Origin: Deltaproteobacteria bacterium
GTDB taxonomy: Bacteria; Myxococcota_A; Polyangia; Nannocystales; Nannocystaceae
Reading direction: 5' to 3'
Assembly (NCBI GenBank): GCA_016709225.1
Contig: JADJEE010000012.1
Location: 2,523,501-2,587,500 of the forward strand
Length of the DNA: 64,000 bases
Part shown: one piece after another, positions 1 through 8,347 of the stretch
Numbering within the stretch: position 1 is the stretch's first letter
Layout of the letters: each line of letters opens with the position of its first letter
Translations under genes and position numbers: made by a program
The notes under the pieces: generated by a model
What the model was told of the DNA's origin: nothing
The model's input: only the letters and a program-made list of their open reading frames with translations
The model's database searches: none

Positions 1-91
1 GGGCGACGAGGATCTCGAACGCACCCGCGTCGCCCTGCCGGAAGGCATCCATCAGCAGCTCGTCGCTGCGGGCATCGAGTTCGTCGGCCAT
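1..91 (-). CDS. ECF-type RNA polymerase sigma factor, N-terminal fragment (runs off left edge)
   Basis: Reading leftward from the ATG at 91, thirty codons are visible. They contain SDELLMDAFRQGDAGAFEIL, which matches the start of sigma-70 region 2 in ECF sigma factors (typically S-D-x-x-L-hydrophobic-x-A-hydrophobic-x-x-G-D-x-x-A-F). Such proteins direct RNA polymerase to alternative promoters, often in response to envelope stress. The rest of the gene, including regions 2.4 and 4, lies outside the window. There is no strong Shine–Dalgarno sequence; AGGGG lies about 14 bases upstream. The family call rests on about 20 residues. Confidence 0.7.
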   Translation of the reverse strand, partial: MADELDARSDELLMDAFRQGDAGAFEILVA

Positions 92-733
92 GTCGTCGGC
101 GAGACCCCTGGCGTGCGAGTGAGTTCCGCGCGGCCAGAGGCCCTGGCGAGTGTGCGACGCCGCCGGCGGGGACGGCAACCGCGGTCGCGTGGGCACGGGC
201 CCTTGGGTGCCGAGTTCCATCGAGGCAGGTGCGCCCCCTTCGGCGGGAGCGTGGGCCTGGGAACGCAACGGCACGATCCATCGATCTGTCCCCGCGCTCG
301 CGAAGTGGGGCAGATCGAGGATGTGGCCTCGCGGGGGTGTGCCGGGTTCACGGGGCCGAGCGGCGTCGGGTTCCCCGTTTCGGTCCCGGCGGCCGATGCG
401 CCTTCGCGATCGGGACGTGATCGTCGGCGCGCTGACGATCGTCAGCGTCCCGGACCCGGCCGTCAACGCGCTGACAGCTCGGGGGCGCCACGTCTCTGGC
501 GATCGGAGGGATCCAGTTTGGATCTCCCGGCTCCCTTGCATGGCACGGCCGCTGCACTAAGGGGCTCCGCTCCCCATGGGGGCCCTGCAACGAACCAAAA
601 GCCGCCTCGACGCGCGAGCGATGTCTCCCCCGGCCGCGCCCGCAACCAACGTCGAAGCCCAACCGCCACCCTCTTCTCTCGAGCCCCCGCCCTGTCGGGG
701 GCTCGGTCGTTTAAGGGTTCGATGCGCGCGGCG
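92..733. other. Intergenic region, no convincing gene
   Basis: These 642 bases separate the sigma factor start from the end of mutM. Open frames exist on both strands, but their translations are Arg/Pro/Gly-rich with no family resemblance, as expected for non-coding high-GC DNA. The stretch should hold the sigma factor promoter near its left end and the mutM terminator hairpin at its right end. Nothing else was recognised. Confidence 0.6.
680..705 (-). terminator. Hairpin downstream of mutM
   Basis: CGAGCCCCC (680–688) and GGGGGCTCG (697–705) form a perfect 9-bp stem with an 8-base loop, 28 bases past the mutM stop. No clear U-tract follows on the minus strand, so it is a terminator-like or RNA-stabilising hairpin rather than a canonical intrinsic terminator. 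Confidence 0.55.
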
Positions 734-1591
734 CTAGCGGATGCGGCCACGCGGCCGCGGCTGATCGACTGGGCAGAAGACACCGCCGCGCCCGGCATGC
801 ACGAAGGCGACGAGCTCGGTGCCGCAGCGCGGGCACGGTCGACCGGCGCGACCATAGACCTGCAGCTCGTCTTGGTTGTGACCAGCCTCGCCGCTCACGT
901 CGCGGAAGTCTCGCAGCGTGGTGCCGCCGTTGTCGATCGCACTGCGCATGACGTCGCGAAGCGCAATCGCGAGTCGTGACCACGCGGGCGTCGTGAGCCG
1001 CCGCGCAGCCACCAGCGGATGCACACCGGCGCGATGGCAGGCCTCGATCGCGTAGATGTTGCCGACGCCCGCGACCACGCTCTGATCGAGCAGCACCTCG
1101 CGAAGCGGCCGACGACTCGCGCGCACGCTGGCCTCGAGCACGGCACCATCGAAGCCGCGATCGAGTGGCTCGGGTCCGAGCTCGACCAGCGGCGCTTGCG
1201 ACCACAGCTCGTCGAGCGGCGCGGCGCGCAGGGCCCCGAAGCGTCGCGGGTCGACCAACCGAACCTCGCGATCGTCGTCGAAGCGCACCACGAAGTGGGT
1301 GTGCCTGGCGTGCTCGAGTGCGCGCGTGGCGAGGCCGAAGCGGCCGCTCATGCCGAGGTGCACGAGCAGTCCGAGCGTGCCGTCGTCGCGCTCGAAGTGC
1401 CACACGATGTACTTGCCGCGGCGTTCGAGCTTGCCCGCGCGGGCACCCACGAGCGACTGCAGACCCTCGCGACCCGGCGCGGTGCCGATGCGCAACGGCG
1501 CCGACGAACGCCACACCTCGGTCACGCGTCCACGCAGGCGCGCAGCCACCAGGCCTCGACGCACCGACTCGACCTCCGGCAGCTCGGGCAC
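734..1591 (-). CDS. mutM: Formamidopyrimidine-DNA glycosylase (Fpg/MutM)
   Basis: A 285-residue bifunctional base-excision repair enzyme that removes 8-oxoguanine and ring-opened purines and nicks the abasic site. The start is a GTG giving V-PELPEVESVRRGL; the N-terminal Pro2 and Glu3 are the catalytic residues of the family, and Lys60 sits in RRGKY. The helix–two-turn–helix (DQSVVAGVGNIYAIEA) is present. The C-terminal zinc finger reads C253-P-R-C256, sixteen residues, then C273-P-V-D276: the fourth metal ligand, normally Cys, is Asp. The gene lies 4 bases after rsmA and ends the tsaD–rsmA–mutM run, so it is probably co-transcribed. The identification is secure; zinc binding is less certain. 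Confidence 0.95.
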   Translation of the reverse strand: MPELPEVESVRRGLVAARLRGRVTEVWRSSAPLRIGTAPGREGLQSLVGARAGKLERRGKYIVWHFERDDGTLGLLVHLGMSGRFGLATRALEHARHTHFVVRFDDDREVRLVDPRRFGALRAAPLDELWSQAPLVELGPEPLDRGFDGAVLEASVRASRRPLREVLLDQSVVAGVGNIYAIEACHRAGVHPLVAARRLTTPAWSRLAIALRDVMRSAIDNGGTTLRDFRDVSGEAGHNQDELQVYGRAGRPCPRCGTELVAFVHAGRGGVFCPVDQPRPRGRIR

Positions 1592-1595
1592 GGCG

Positions 1596-2507
1596 TCACG
1601 ACCCCTGCTCGGCGAGGTCGTCGTCGGACGCTGCGCCATCGTCTGCGCCTGCGTCGGACGAGCTCGGCGAGGGCGGGTCCTGCTCGCGCGCGCGCTGCAG
1701 CGCGGCGAACTGCGCGGGCGCGAGCTTCTCGGGGCGGATCGCCGGATGGATGCCGGTCCGCTCGCACCACCGCTGCGCCGCGGGTCGGCCCGCCAACGAC
1801 GACAACGCGTTGGCGAGGGTCTTGCGCCGCTGCTGGAACGCCGCGCGCACGAGCGCACGGAAGCCCGACTCGCTCGCGACCTCACCGAGCGGCTGCTCGC
1901 GCGGTCGCAGGCGGATCACGGCGGAGTCGACCTTGGGCGGTGGCAAGAAGGCGCCCGGCGAGACCGCCGTGACCCACTCGAGCACGCGCACGCGCCCGAG
2001 CACCACCGAGAGCCCGCCGTAGGTGCGTGAGCCCGGCGGCGCCACGATCCGCTCGGCGACCTCGCGCTGCACCATCACGATCCAGTCACCGGTGGTCGCG
2101 TGGTGATCGAGCAGTGCGAACATCAGCGGGCCGGTGAGGTGGTACGGCAGGTTGCCGACGATGGTCGGTCGCGGGTGCTCGGCATCGGCGGCGCTGGCGT
2201 AGTCGAAGCGCACCGCGTCGGCCTCGAACAGTCGCAGTCGTTCGGCGCCGGCGAACTCGTGGCGCAGCACGGCGCACAGATCACGGTCGCGCTCGATCGC
2301 CCACACCTCGGCACCGGTCGCGAGCAGGCCGTGGGTGAGCGAGCCGACGCCGGCGCCGATCTCGATCACGCGCACGCCCGCGCGCGCGCCCGCGGCCGCG
2401 ACGATCGCCGCGTGCACGTCGGGCGCGTGCAGGAAGTTCTGCCCCCAGCTCTTGCGCGCCCACAGACCGTGGCGGCGCAGCACTGCCCCTGGTGATTCGA
2501 AGCTCAC
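1596..2507 (-). CDS. rsmA: 16S rRNA (A1518/A1519-N6,N6) dimethyltransferase RsmA (KsgA)
   Basis: A 303-residue SAM-dependent methyltransferase that dimethylates two adjacent adenines near the 3' end of 16S rRNA during 30S maturation. Visible motifs are KSWGQNFLHAPDV at the N-terminus, SAM motif I EIGAGVGSLTHGL, and the catalytic NLPYHLTGP. PPPKVDSAVIRL and QRRKTLANAL mark the C-terminal RNA-binding part. The GTG start at 2507 overlaps the tsaD stop as GTGA; an upstream GTG-containing extension is possible but unlike the family. An acidic, low-complexity tail of about 25 residues follows the conserved domain. It is translationally coupled to tsaD and lies 4 bases upstream of mutM. Confidence 0.95.
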   Translation of the reverse strand: MSFESPGAVLRRHGLWARKSWGQNFLHAPDVHAAIVAAAGARAGVRVIEIGAGVGSLTHGLLATGAEVWAIERDRDLCAVLRHEFAGAERLRLFEADAVRFDYASAADAEHPRPTIVGNLPYHLTGPLMFALLDHHATTGDWIVMVQREVAERIVAPPGSRTYGGLSVVLGRVRVLEWVTAVSPGAFLPPPKVDSAVIRLRPREQPLGEVASESGFRALVRAAFQQRRKTLANALSSLAGRPAAQRWCERTGIHPAIRPEKLAPAQFAALQRAREQDPPSPSSSDAGADDGAASDDDLAEQGS

Positions 2508-3535
2508 GACAGCTGCTGCCTCGCGTCGTCGATGGCGAGGCTGGTGTGCACCTCGAGGCTGGGTGTGCAACCGGCCGCGATGCGGGCGGCCGCGGCGGCG
2601 GCGATCATCGCCGCATTGTCGCCGCAGTAGCGCACCGGCGGCACCACCAACGTGAAGCCATCGGCGGTGGCGGCCGCGGCGGCGGCTTCACGCAGGCCGC
2701 GGTTGGCTGCGACGCCGCCAACGATGTGCAGCCGCTGCAGGCCGCTGCGCTGCACGGCGCGGCGACACTTCTGCACCAACACCTCGACCACCGCGGCCTG
2801 GAACGACGCGCATAGATCGGCGAGCCCGGCGACGGAATCGGGCAGGCCGCGCTGCTCGATGTGCACGAGCACCGCGGTCTTCAAGCCCGAGAACGAGAAC
2901 TCGAGGTTGTGCTTGTCGGCCATGCCGCGGGGGAACGCGATCGCGTTGGGATCGCCATCGGCGGCGAGCCGATCGATGATGGGCCCGCCGGGATAGCCGA
3001 GCCCGAGCAGCTTCGCGACCTTGTCATAGGCCTCGCCGGCGGCATCGTCACGCGTGGCGCCGAGCAGCTGGTAGCGACCCAGGCCCGCGACCGCGACCAG
3101 CTCGGTGTGGCCACCGCTCACCAACAGCGCGACGTGGGGCTGCAGCGGCGCGGGATCGCTGCGATCGTCCCGCAGGCACGCGGAGAAGAGATGACCCTCG
3201 AGGTGGTGCACGCCGAACAGCGGCAGGCCGGTGGCGAGCGCGAGCCCGCGGGCAAACTGCACACCGACCAGCAACGCACCGACCAGCCCGGGGCCCTCGG
3301 TGACCGCGACGGCATCGAGTGCGTCCAGCGGGCACTCGGCCCGCGCCAAGGCCTCGTCGACCACCGCCGACACGGCGCCCAGGTGATGACGACTCGCGAG
3401 CTCCGGCACCACGCCGCCGAAGCGGGCGTGGACGTCGATCTGCGTGCGCACGACGCTGCTGCGCACGGTGCGATCATCGACCACGGCGCATGCGGTCTCG
3501 TCGCACGAGCTCTCGATGGCGAGCACGCGCGGCAC
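2504..3535 (-). CDS. tsaD: tRNA N6-adenosine threonylcarbamoyltransferase TsaD (YgjD/Gcp)
   Basis: About 343 residues. Transfers threonylcarbamoyl from threonylcarbamoyl-AMP to A37 of ANN-decoding tRNAs, acting with TsaB and TsaE. Characteristic segments are AIESSCDETACAV near the N-terminus, the metal-binding HHLEGH, LLVSGGHTEL, GEAYDKVAKLLGLGYPGGP, FSFSGLKTAV, and VVGGVAAN-like and CGDNAAMI near the C-terminus. I chose the GTG at 3535; a TTG at 3541 would overlap the upstream stop as TTGA. Either way the gene follows the receiver–DUF4388 gene directly and overlaps rsmA, so the four genes probably share a transcript. Confidence 0.95.
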   Translation of the reverse strand: MPRVLAIESSCDETACAVVDDRTVRSSVVRTQIDVHARFGGVVPELASRHHLGAVSAVVDEALARAECPLDALDAVAVTEGPGLVGALLVGVQFARGLALATGLPLFGVHHLEGHLFSACLRDDRSDPAPLQPHVALLVSGGHTELVAVAGLGRYQLLGATRDDAAGEAYDKVAKLLGLGYPGGPIIDRLAADGDPNAIAFPRGMADKHNLEFSFSGLKTAVLVHIEQRGLPDSVAGLADLCASFQAAVVEVLVQKCRRAVQRSGLQRLHIVGGVAANRGLREAAAAAATADGFTLVVPPVRYCGDNAAMIAAAAAARIAAGCTPSLEVHTSLAIDDARQQLS

Positions 3536-3537
3536 GA

Positions 3538-6204
3538 TCAATCCGGGGGCGCCGGCGGCGTGGCGGCCTTGGCCTCGAGCCGACGCAGCTGCCGTCGCAC
3601 GGTCTCGGCGTAGAGGCCGGTCGGCGCGAGCTCGAGGTACTCGCGGTATGCGGTCGCGGCGTCGTCGAAGCGCGCCCGCTCCTGCTCGATCACGCCGACG
3701 GCGAGGTGCGCCTCGGCGTAGCCAGGCTCCACCTCGGTGGCCTTGCGCGCGTCGGCGAGCGCCGCGTCGTACTGCTTGTCTTCGATGAAGAGGTTCGAGC
3801 GCAGCACCAACGCGCGCGCGTGATCGGGCTCGCGGCCGAGCACGCGATCGATGCGTTGCCGAGCCTCGCGGGCCCGACCGAAGCGATAGAGCCGCTCGGC
3901 CTCCGCGGTCTCGATCTGCGCATCGAAGGGCTCGCCGGGCTTGGGCTGCGCGCCGTCGGGCCGCGGTTGGGCCGGGTTCGTGAGCTCGGCGGGCACGGGC
4001 GCGGTGCCGGCCTGGATCGGTCGTTGTGTCTGCTGCGGCTGGGGCTCGGCGATCGCCGGCGCCCGGTTCTCCCGGATCACGCCGACCGTGAAGCCCGCCG
4101 CCGCGAACATGAGGATCAACGCGGCGATGAGTCGGTACGGCGCGGGGTCGGCCGCGATCGCAGGCGGCTCGTTGCTGGCGTCGGCACGACCATCGACGAG
4201 CGACTCCTCGGCGGGCCGCGTCATGCGAACCCCGACCGCGTCGGACTCGTCGCCGAGCGTGCCGGCGGCCGGGCTCGGGCGCGGCACCGGGATCGCGTGC
4301 TCGTCGTCGTCGGTGACCGGCCGCGGCATCGCGCCGGCTCCGTGATCGAGCTCGAGCGTCTGCGGCTCGTCGACCACCGGCGCATCGAGGCCGAGCTCGG
4401 CGTTGATGCGGCTCTCGAGGCCCTGTTCCACGCCGAACCGCGGCAGCCGCGAGGGCTCCGGGTCCGGATCGTCGTTCATGTCGAACACGCCGCTGGCGGC
4501 CGCGCGCGGGGCCCCCACCGGCGGGCTCACCTGCCCGGGCGTCGGCGCGATGGTCTCGCGGGGCGAGGTCGAGCTGGGCTCGAGCGCCGTGACCCGTGAG
4601 GGCGGCGGCACCGTGGGATCGATCTCGTCGCTCGCCTCGCCGAAGTCGTCGAAGGTCTCGTCGAGCGCGAGGTTCTGACTCGCTGCCCGCAGCGCCGACG
4701 CGCTGAGCCCTCGACCCGGCGGCAAGGTGCCACCATGGTGGACCGGCGGCTCTGGATCGAGCTCGGCGACCGGCACCGTCATGTGGGCCGGCGGGACGAA
4801 CGTGCCGATCGCCGGCGTGTCGTCTGGCGTGGGGATCAGGCGCGTCGCGGAGACGCGGCCCGACTGGTCGTCGACCACCTCGGCCATCGAGGTGATCTCG
4901 TCGTCGGACTCCTCGTCGAAGACGTCGGGCGAGCCGCGCTCGATCTCGTCGAGCTTGTCGCGCAGCGCGGTCATCACGTCGGTGCCCGCGGTGGTCGCGG
5001 GGCCCGACGGCAGCGGGCCCGGCAGCGGCGAGCCGTCAGGGATGCCGGGCACGATCGCGTCGTCGAGTTCGTCGTCGGTGGCACCGAGCGCAGGAAACGG
5101 CGCGGGGTAGCTCGGCGGCGGCGGCACGTCGACGTCGGCGAACGAGACCTCGGGGTCCTCGCGGACGGTCGCGGCGGTCGGGCTCACGCGGGTCGGCGCG
5201 TGGGAGTCCCACGCCTCGAGCGCGATCGCCCCGGTGTCCTCGGAGGGCGTGCGCTCGAGCGGCCCGTGGGAGAGCGTCAGCAGACCTTCGAAGTACGCGG
5301 TCGAGATGGCGGTGAGGACATCGAGATCGTCCTGACCGCTGTCGTCGACGACGTCGAGGATGCTGCGTCGACCATCGAAGCGCCGGATCGCCGCCAGCTG
5401 CTCGGGCGGAAGATCTTCGCGGCGATCTTCGAGCGCGGCGAGGTTGATCGCCAGCACCGAGCCGAGCGGCGGCAGCTGTTCCATCAGCCGGCCCCACTCG
5501 TCGACGCGGCGCATGCCCTCCATCAGCAGCATCTGCGTGCTGGCGTCGATCGCCGAGCTGCGGTTGATGGTCTTGAACTCGACCTCGAACTCGCCGTCGC
5601 CCAGGCCCAAAAGGCGATAGACCGCCGACTCCCCCTGTAGACGGCCCATCTCGGCATCGATCACGGCGCCGTCGCGGAACCACACCGTCGCCGCACCGAA
5701 CTCGGTGCCGAAGTGGATCATGCCGCTCTTGCGGCTGATCTCGATGGTCTGCAGCAGATCGACCACGGCCATGTCGGCCAGGCGACCGCTGAACTTGGTG
5801 CGAGTGTCCTTGCGCTCGAGCTTCTCGTGCTGCTTGCGCTGCAGCAGCATGGAGACCCGCGTGGTGATCTCTTTGACGTAGATCGGCTTCGTCAGGTAGT
5901 CGTCGACGCCGAGCTCGAGACCGCGAACCTTCTGCTCGATCGATTTGTCGCTGGTCAGGAAGATGAAGGGGATCGCCCGCCAGCGTGCGTTCGCCTTGAG
6001 CTGCGTGCAGAAGGCGAAGCCATCCTTCGAAGGCAGCGCGGTATCCGAGATGATGAGGTCGGGCTCCGCGTGGGCCACGAACTCGAGCGCCTCTTCGGCC
6101 GACTCCGCGGCCGTGATGCTGAACCCGGCCTTGCGCAGGCTGACCTCGAGGACCCGCCGATTGCGGACGTCGCTGTCGACGATCAGGAGGTTCTGACGGG
6201 CCAT
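3538..6204 (-). CDS. Response-regulator receiver–DUF4388 (PATAN-like) protein with transmembrane segment and TPR tail
   Basis: An 888-residue multidomain protein. Residues 1–120 form a CheY-like receiver with acidic D10/D12, phospho-acceptor D54 in DLIISDTALP, T84 and K106 in LTKP. Residues of roughly 138–310 resemble DUF4388, common in Myxococcota signalling proteins. A long Pro/Asp/Glu-rich region (about 320–690) follows, then one membrane segment (about 693–716) and TPR-like helices to the end. If the receiver is cytoplasmic, the TPR part lies in the periplasm, so the protein may link phosphorylation to an envelope partner. It starts the tsaD–rsmA–mutM run. No cognate kinase is adjacent. 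Function unknown beyond the domains. Confidence 0.85.
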   Translation of the reverse strand: MARQNLLIVDSDVRNRRVLEVSLRKAGFSITAAESAEEALEFVAHAEPDLIISDTALPSKDGFAFCTQLKANARWRAIPFIFLTSDKSIEQKVRGLELGVDDYLTKPIYVKEITTRVSMLLQRKQHEKLERKDTRTKFSGRLADMAVVDLLQTIEISRKSGMIHFGTEFGAATVWFRDGAVIDAEMGRLQGESAVYRLLGLGDGEFEVEFKTINRSSAIDASTQMLLMEGMRRVDEWGRLMEQLPPLGSVLAINLAALEDRREDLPPEQLAAIRRFDGRRSILDVVDDSGQDDLDVLTAISTAYFEGLLTLSHGPLERTPSEDTGAIALEAWDSHAPTRVSPTAATVREDPEVSFADVDVPPPPSYPAPFPALGATDDELDDAIVPGIPDGSPLPGPLPSGPATTAGTDVMTALRDKLDEIERGSPDVFDEESDDEITSMAEVVDDQSGRVSATRLIPTPDDTPAIGTFVPPAHMTVPVAELDPEPPVHHGGTLPPGRGLSASALRAASQNLALDETFDDFGEASDEIDPTVPPPSRVTALEPSSTSPRETIAPTPGQVSPPVGAPRAAASGVFDMNDDPDPEPSRLPRFGVEQGLESRINAELGLDAPVVDEPQTLELDHGAGAMPRPVTDDDEHAIPVPRPSPAAGTLGDESDAVGVRMTRPAEESLVDGRADASNEPPAIAADPAPYRLIAALILMFAAAGFTVGVIRENRAPAIAEPQPQQTQRPIQAGTAPVPAELTNPAQPRPDGAQPKPGEPFDAQIETAEAERLYRFGRAREARQRIDRVLGREPDHARALVLRSNLFIEDKQYDAALADARKATEVEPGYAEAHLAVGVIEQERARFDDAATAYREYLELAPTGLYAETVRRQLRRLEAKAATPPAPPD

Positions 6205-6455
6205 GGGGGCGAAAGGCGCTGCGAGGCGCCGTGCACTCGGCGAGCAGACGCCGCGAAGACGGCCGATCGATCTACGAAGGGGATCGGGGGACCCTGCCGC
6301 GAGACGATATCAATCTGCGATGGCGGGCGGCAAGGATGCGCCGCGCGGCGCCACCGCGAAGGACGGCGTGGGTCACCCCACTGTCCTGCGCCGCACTCGG
6401 ACGCCGCGCGTCCGAGAGGCCAGTCGATGGGTTTTCGACTATCGTTCTGGTCCCC

Positions 6456-7574
6456 GTGACCGGCACAGAGCTCGATCCGCGTCGTGAACCCTGGCGGACG
6501 CGCGTGCGTGCGGCCTGGCTGACCGCCTCCATCGGTGTGATCTGCGTGCTCGCGTTCGTGGGCACCGTGGCGGGGTGCGCGTGGACCAGCACGAGCCCGG
6601 GCCGGACCGCGATCGAGTCGCTCTACGGGCTCTCGAGCTGTCGCGCGACGATGGAGGCCGCCGGGGCGCTCGCGGTCGGTCGGGTCTGGGTCGACGGCGA
6701 GTGGTGGCGCATCGCCACCACCGGCTTCCTCCACGGCAGCTGGCTCCACTTGATACTGAACGTTTGGAGCCTATGGTCGGTGGGCGAGTGGGCCGAGCGC
6801 ACGTGGGGTGCCGCGCGCACGGGGGCCCTCTTCGCCGCGGGCTGCCTCGGCGGCGCCTTGGGGTCGCTGGCGTGGGCCGAGGCCCCGGTGGTGGTCGGTG
6901 CCTCCGCCGGCATCCTCGGTTTGGCGGGTGCACTGCTCGTGGCGCGGCTCTTCGGCGACCCCGCGACGCGGGAGAAGCTCGCCGCCGTCTCCCCCATCGG
7001 ACTCGGGGTCACGCTCGCCGTGCTGTTCGCGATCGGAGCGATCGTACCCGTCATCGCCCAGGCGGGGCACGTCGGAGGTCTCATCGCGGGGGCCTGTGCT
7101 GCGTGGGCCGGGATGCAACGCGGCTTCCTGCGCGGCGCCTCGGCGCTGGTCTTCGCGGTGGCCACCAACGAGGTCGTGCACATCGCAGCGCGGCCCGATG
7201 CCCGGGCGCACTACCACGAGTTCGTCGGTTTTCGCTGGATCGACCTCGACAATCAGGCCGAGGCGCTCCCCCACCTCGAGCGCGCCCTCGAGCTCGCACC
7301 CGGGGACCCGGCGGTGAGCAACGCCGTCGCCTACGGGCTCGCGCTCGCGGGGCAGGACCTCGACCGCGCGGACGTCCTCGTCGACGCTGCGCTCGCCGAC
7401 GAGCCGGACAACGTGAACTACCTCGACACGAAGGGCTGGATCGCCTGCCGACGCGGCGATGCGGCGGCCGGACTCGCCTTGTTGGAGCGCGCCCGCGATG
7501 GCGCCGAGATTCCGGTGCAGGAGATCGAAGACCACCTCGTCGACTGCCCCGCCGCCGGGCCTTCGACGCCCTGA
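6456..7574 (+). CDS. Rhomboid-family intramembrane serine protease with C-terminal TPR region
   Basis: About 372 residues. Rhomboids cleave transmembrane helices inside the membrane. The catalytic serine is in GASAG (S150) and the catalytic histidine in AGHVGG (H205). The conserved loop HGSWLHLILNVWSLW precedes them, and several hydrophobic segments span about residues 20–245. After the last membrane segment, two TPR-like units occupy about 270–350 (ALPHLERALELAPGDP; LDTKGWIACRRGDAA). The GTG at 6456 is chosen because it precedes the first membrane segment and follows a TATCGT −10-like hexamer at 6440–6445; no Shine–Dalgarno is seen. It is divergent from the receiver–DUF4388 gene, 251 bases away. 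Substrate unknown. Confidence 0.85.
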   Translation: MTGTELDPRREPWRTRVRAAWLTASIGVICVLAFVGTVAGCAWTSTSPGRTAIESLYGLSSCRATMEAAGALAVGRVWVDGEWWRIATTGFLHGSWLHLILNVWSLWSVGEWAERTWGAARTGALFAAGCLGGALGSLAWAEAPVVVGASAGILGLAGALLVARLFGDPATREKLAAVSPIGLGVTLAVLFAIGAIVPVIAQAGHVGGLIAGACAAWAGMQRGFLRGASALVFAVATNEVVHIAARPDARAHYHEFVGFRWIDLDNQAEALPHLERALELAPGDPAVSNAVAYGLALAGQDLDRADVLVDAALADEPDNVNYLDTKGWIACRRGDAAAGLALLERARDGAEIPVQEIEDHLVDCPAAGPSTP

Positions 7575-7660
7575 CGGTTGGGGCGCTGGGCGGCGCGAAC
7601 CTTCTGCCCGCCCGCGCCCCCCGTCGTCGGGGCGAACGCGGCGTGGCCTTGCGCGGAGGA

Positions 7661-7676
7661 TGTTCCACGTGGAACA
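7661..7676. other. parS centromere site 1
   Basis: TGTTCCACGTGGAACA is a perfect 16-bp palindrome matching the ParB-binding consensus TGTTNCACGTGNAACA. It lies about 8.6 kb from dnaA, within the origin-proximal region where parS sites cluster. Bound ParB spreads along the DNA and loads condensin for chromosome segregation. Confidence 0.93.
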
Positions 7677-7830
7677 CGGGTCGGTGGCGCGGAGCCTCTG
7701 ACGCGGCCGGGCCTTCGGGGGATGGACCGGCGCCCTGGCCGGGCCTCGGCGCCGCCGGGCTCTGGCGCCGCCGGACTTCCCGGGCGCGGCTGCACGGGAG
7801 AGACCCGCGGGGCGAGCTCCACGGAGACCC

Positions 7831-7953
7831 GAGGGGCGGCTCCGCGGCTCCGCGGAGACCTCAGGGGCGGCTCCGCGGAGACCTGAGGGGCGGCTCCGCG
7901 GAGACCCGAGGGGGCGGCTCCGCGGAGAACCGAGGGGCGGCTCCGCGGAGAGC
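7831..7953. repeat. Five-unit tandem repeat of about 23 bp built on CTCCGCGGAG palindromes
   Basis: The perfect palindrome CTCCGCGGAG recurs at 7848, 7871, 7894, 7918 and 7941 (spacing 23, 23, 24, 23). Each copy is preceded by GAGGGGCGG-like sequence and followed by A(G/A)(A/C)CC. A degenerate copy, CTCCACGGAG, lies at 7817–7826. The linkers are near-identical rather than unique, so this is not a CRISPR array. It sits between the two parS sites and could be an iterated protein-binding site or a recent slippage product. Confidence 0.85.
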
Positions 7954-8325
7954 CAGGAGACCCACCCCCTCCCGCCGGGGTGGGCTCGGCTCCGCAAGCA
8001 CGGGGTGCGGTGAGCCATCTCCAGGCGTACGAGTGTCCGGCAGGCGACCCGTGGGCCGGCCTCCGGGGAGACGCAGCCTCCAGACGCGAGAAGCCGTGAC
8101 CGAGACCCGGCGCCGCGAACCCTCGCCGCTGCCGTGGGGGCGGCCCGCGACCGCCGACGGTCCGTCGCCGGCCCTGCCGCCAGCCCACGCCGCTCAGCGT
8201 CGGCGCGGTCGAACGCCAGAGCACGGACTCCGGCGGCAGCAGACCGGCGCTCCGGCCGGGCGCCGAGGTCGTTTGGTCCGTCCCCCGGCTCCCGAGCTCA
8301 CCTCACCGCGTTTTCCAGACCCACG

Positions 8326-8341
8326 TGTTCCACGTGGAACC
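8326..8341. other. parS centromere site 2
   Basis: TGTTCCACGTGGAACC carries the full inner 14-bp palindrome GTTCCACGTGGAAC (8327–8340), with one mismatch at the outermost base. It lies six bases beyond the rsmG stop and 665 bases from parS site 1. An additional CCACGTG immediately to the left overlaps it. Confidence 0.9.
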
Positions 8342-8347
8342 TCGCCG

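Larger units (their letters stand above)
7575..8347. other. Non-coding parS-containing region between the rhomboid gene and rsmG
   Basis: These 773 bases contain no recognisable gene on either strand; the open frames translate to Arg/Pro/Gly-rich low-complexity sequence. They contain a perfect parS palindrome near the left end (7661–7676), a five-unit palindromic repeat in the middle (7831–7953) and a second parS six bases after the rsmG stop (8326–8341). The parAB genes that often lie beside rsmG near bacterial origins are not here. The region probably serves centromere/segregation functions. Confidence 0.7.

Noticed and set aside
7831..7953. CRISPR-like array
   Set aside because: Period of 23 bp with near-identical linkers, no unique spacers and no cas genes nearby.
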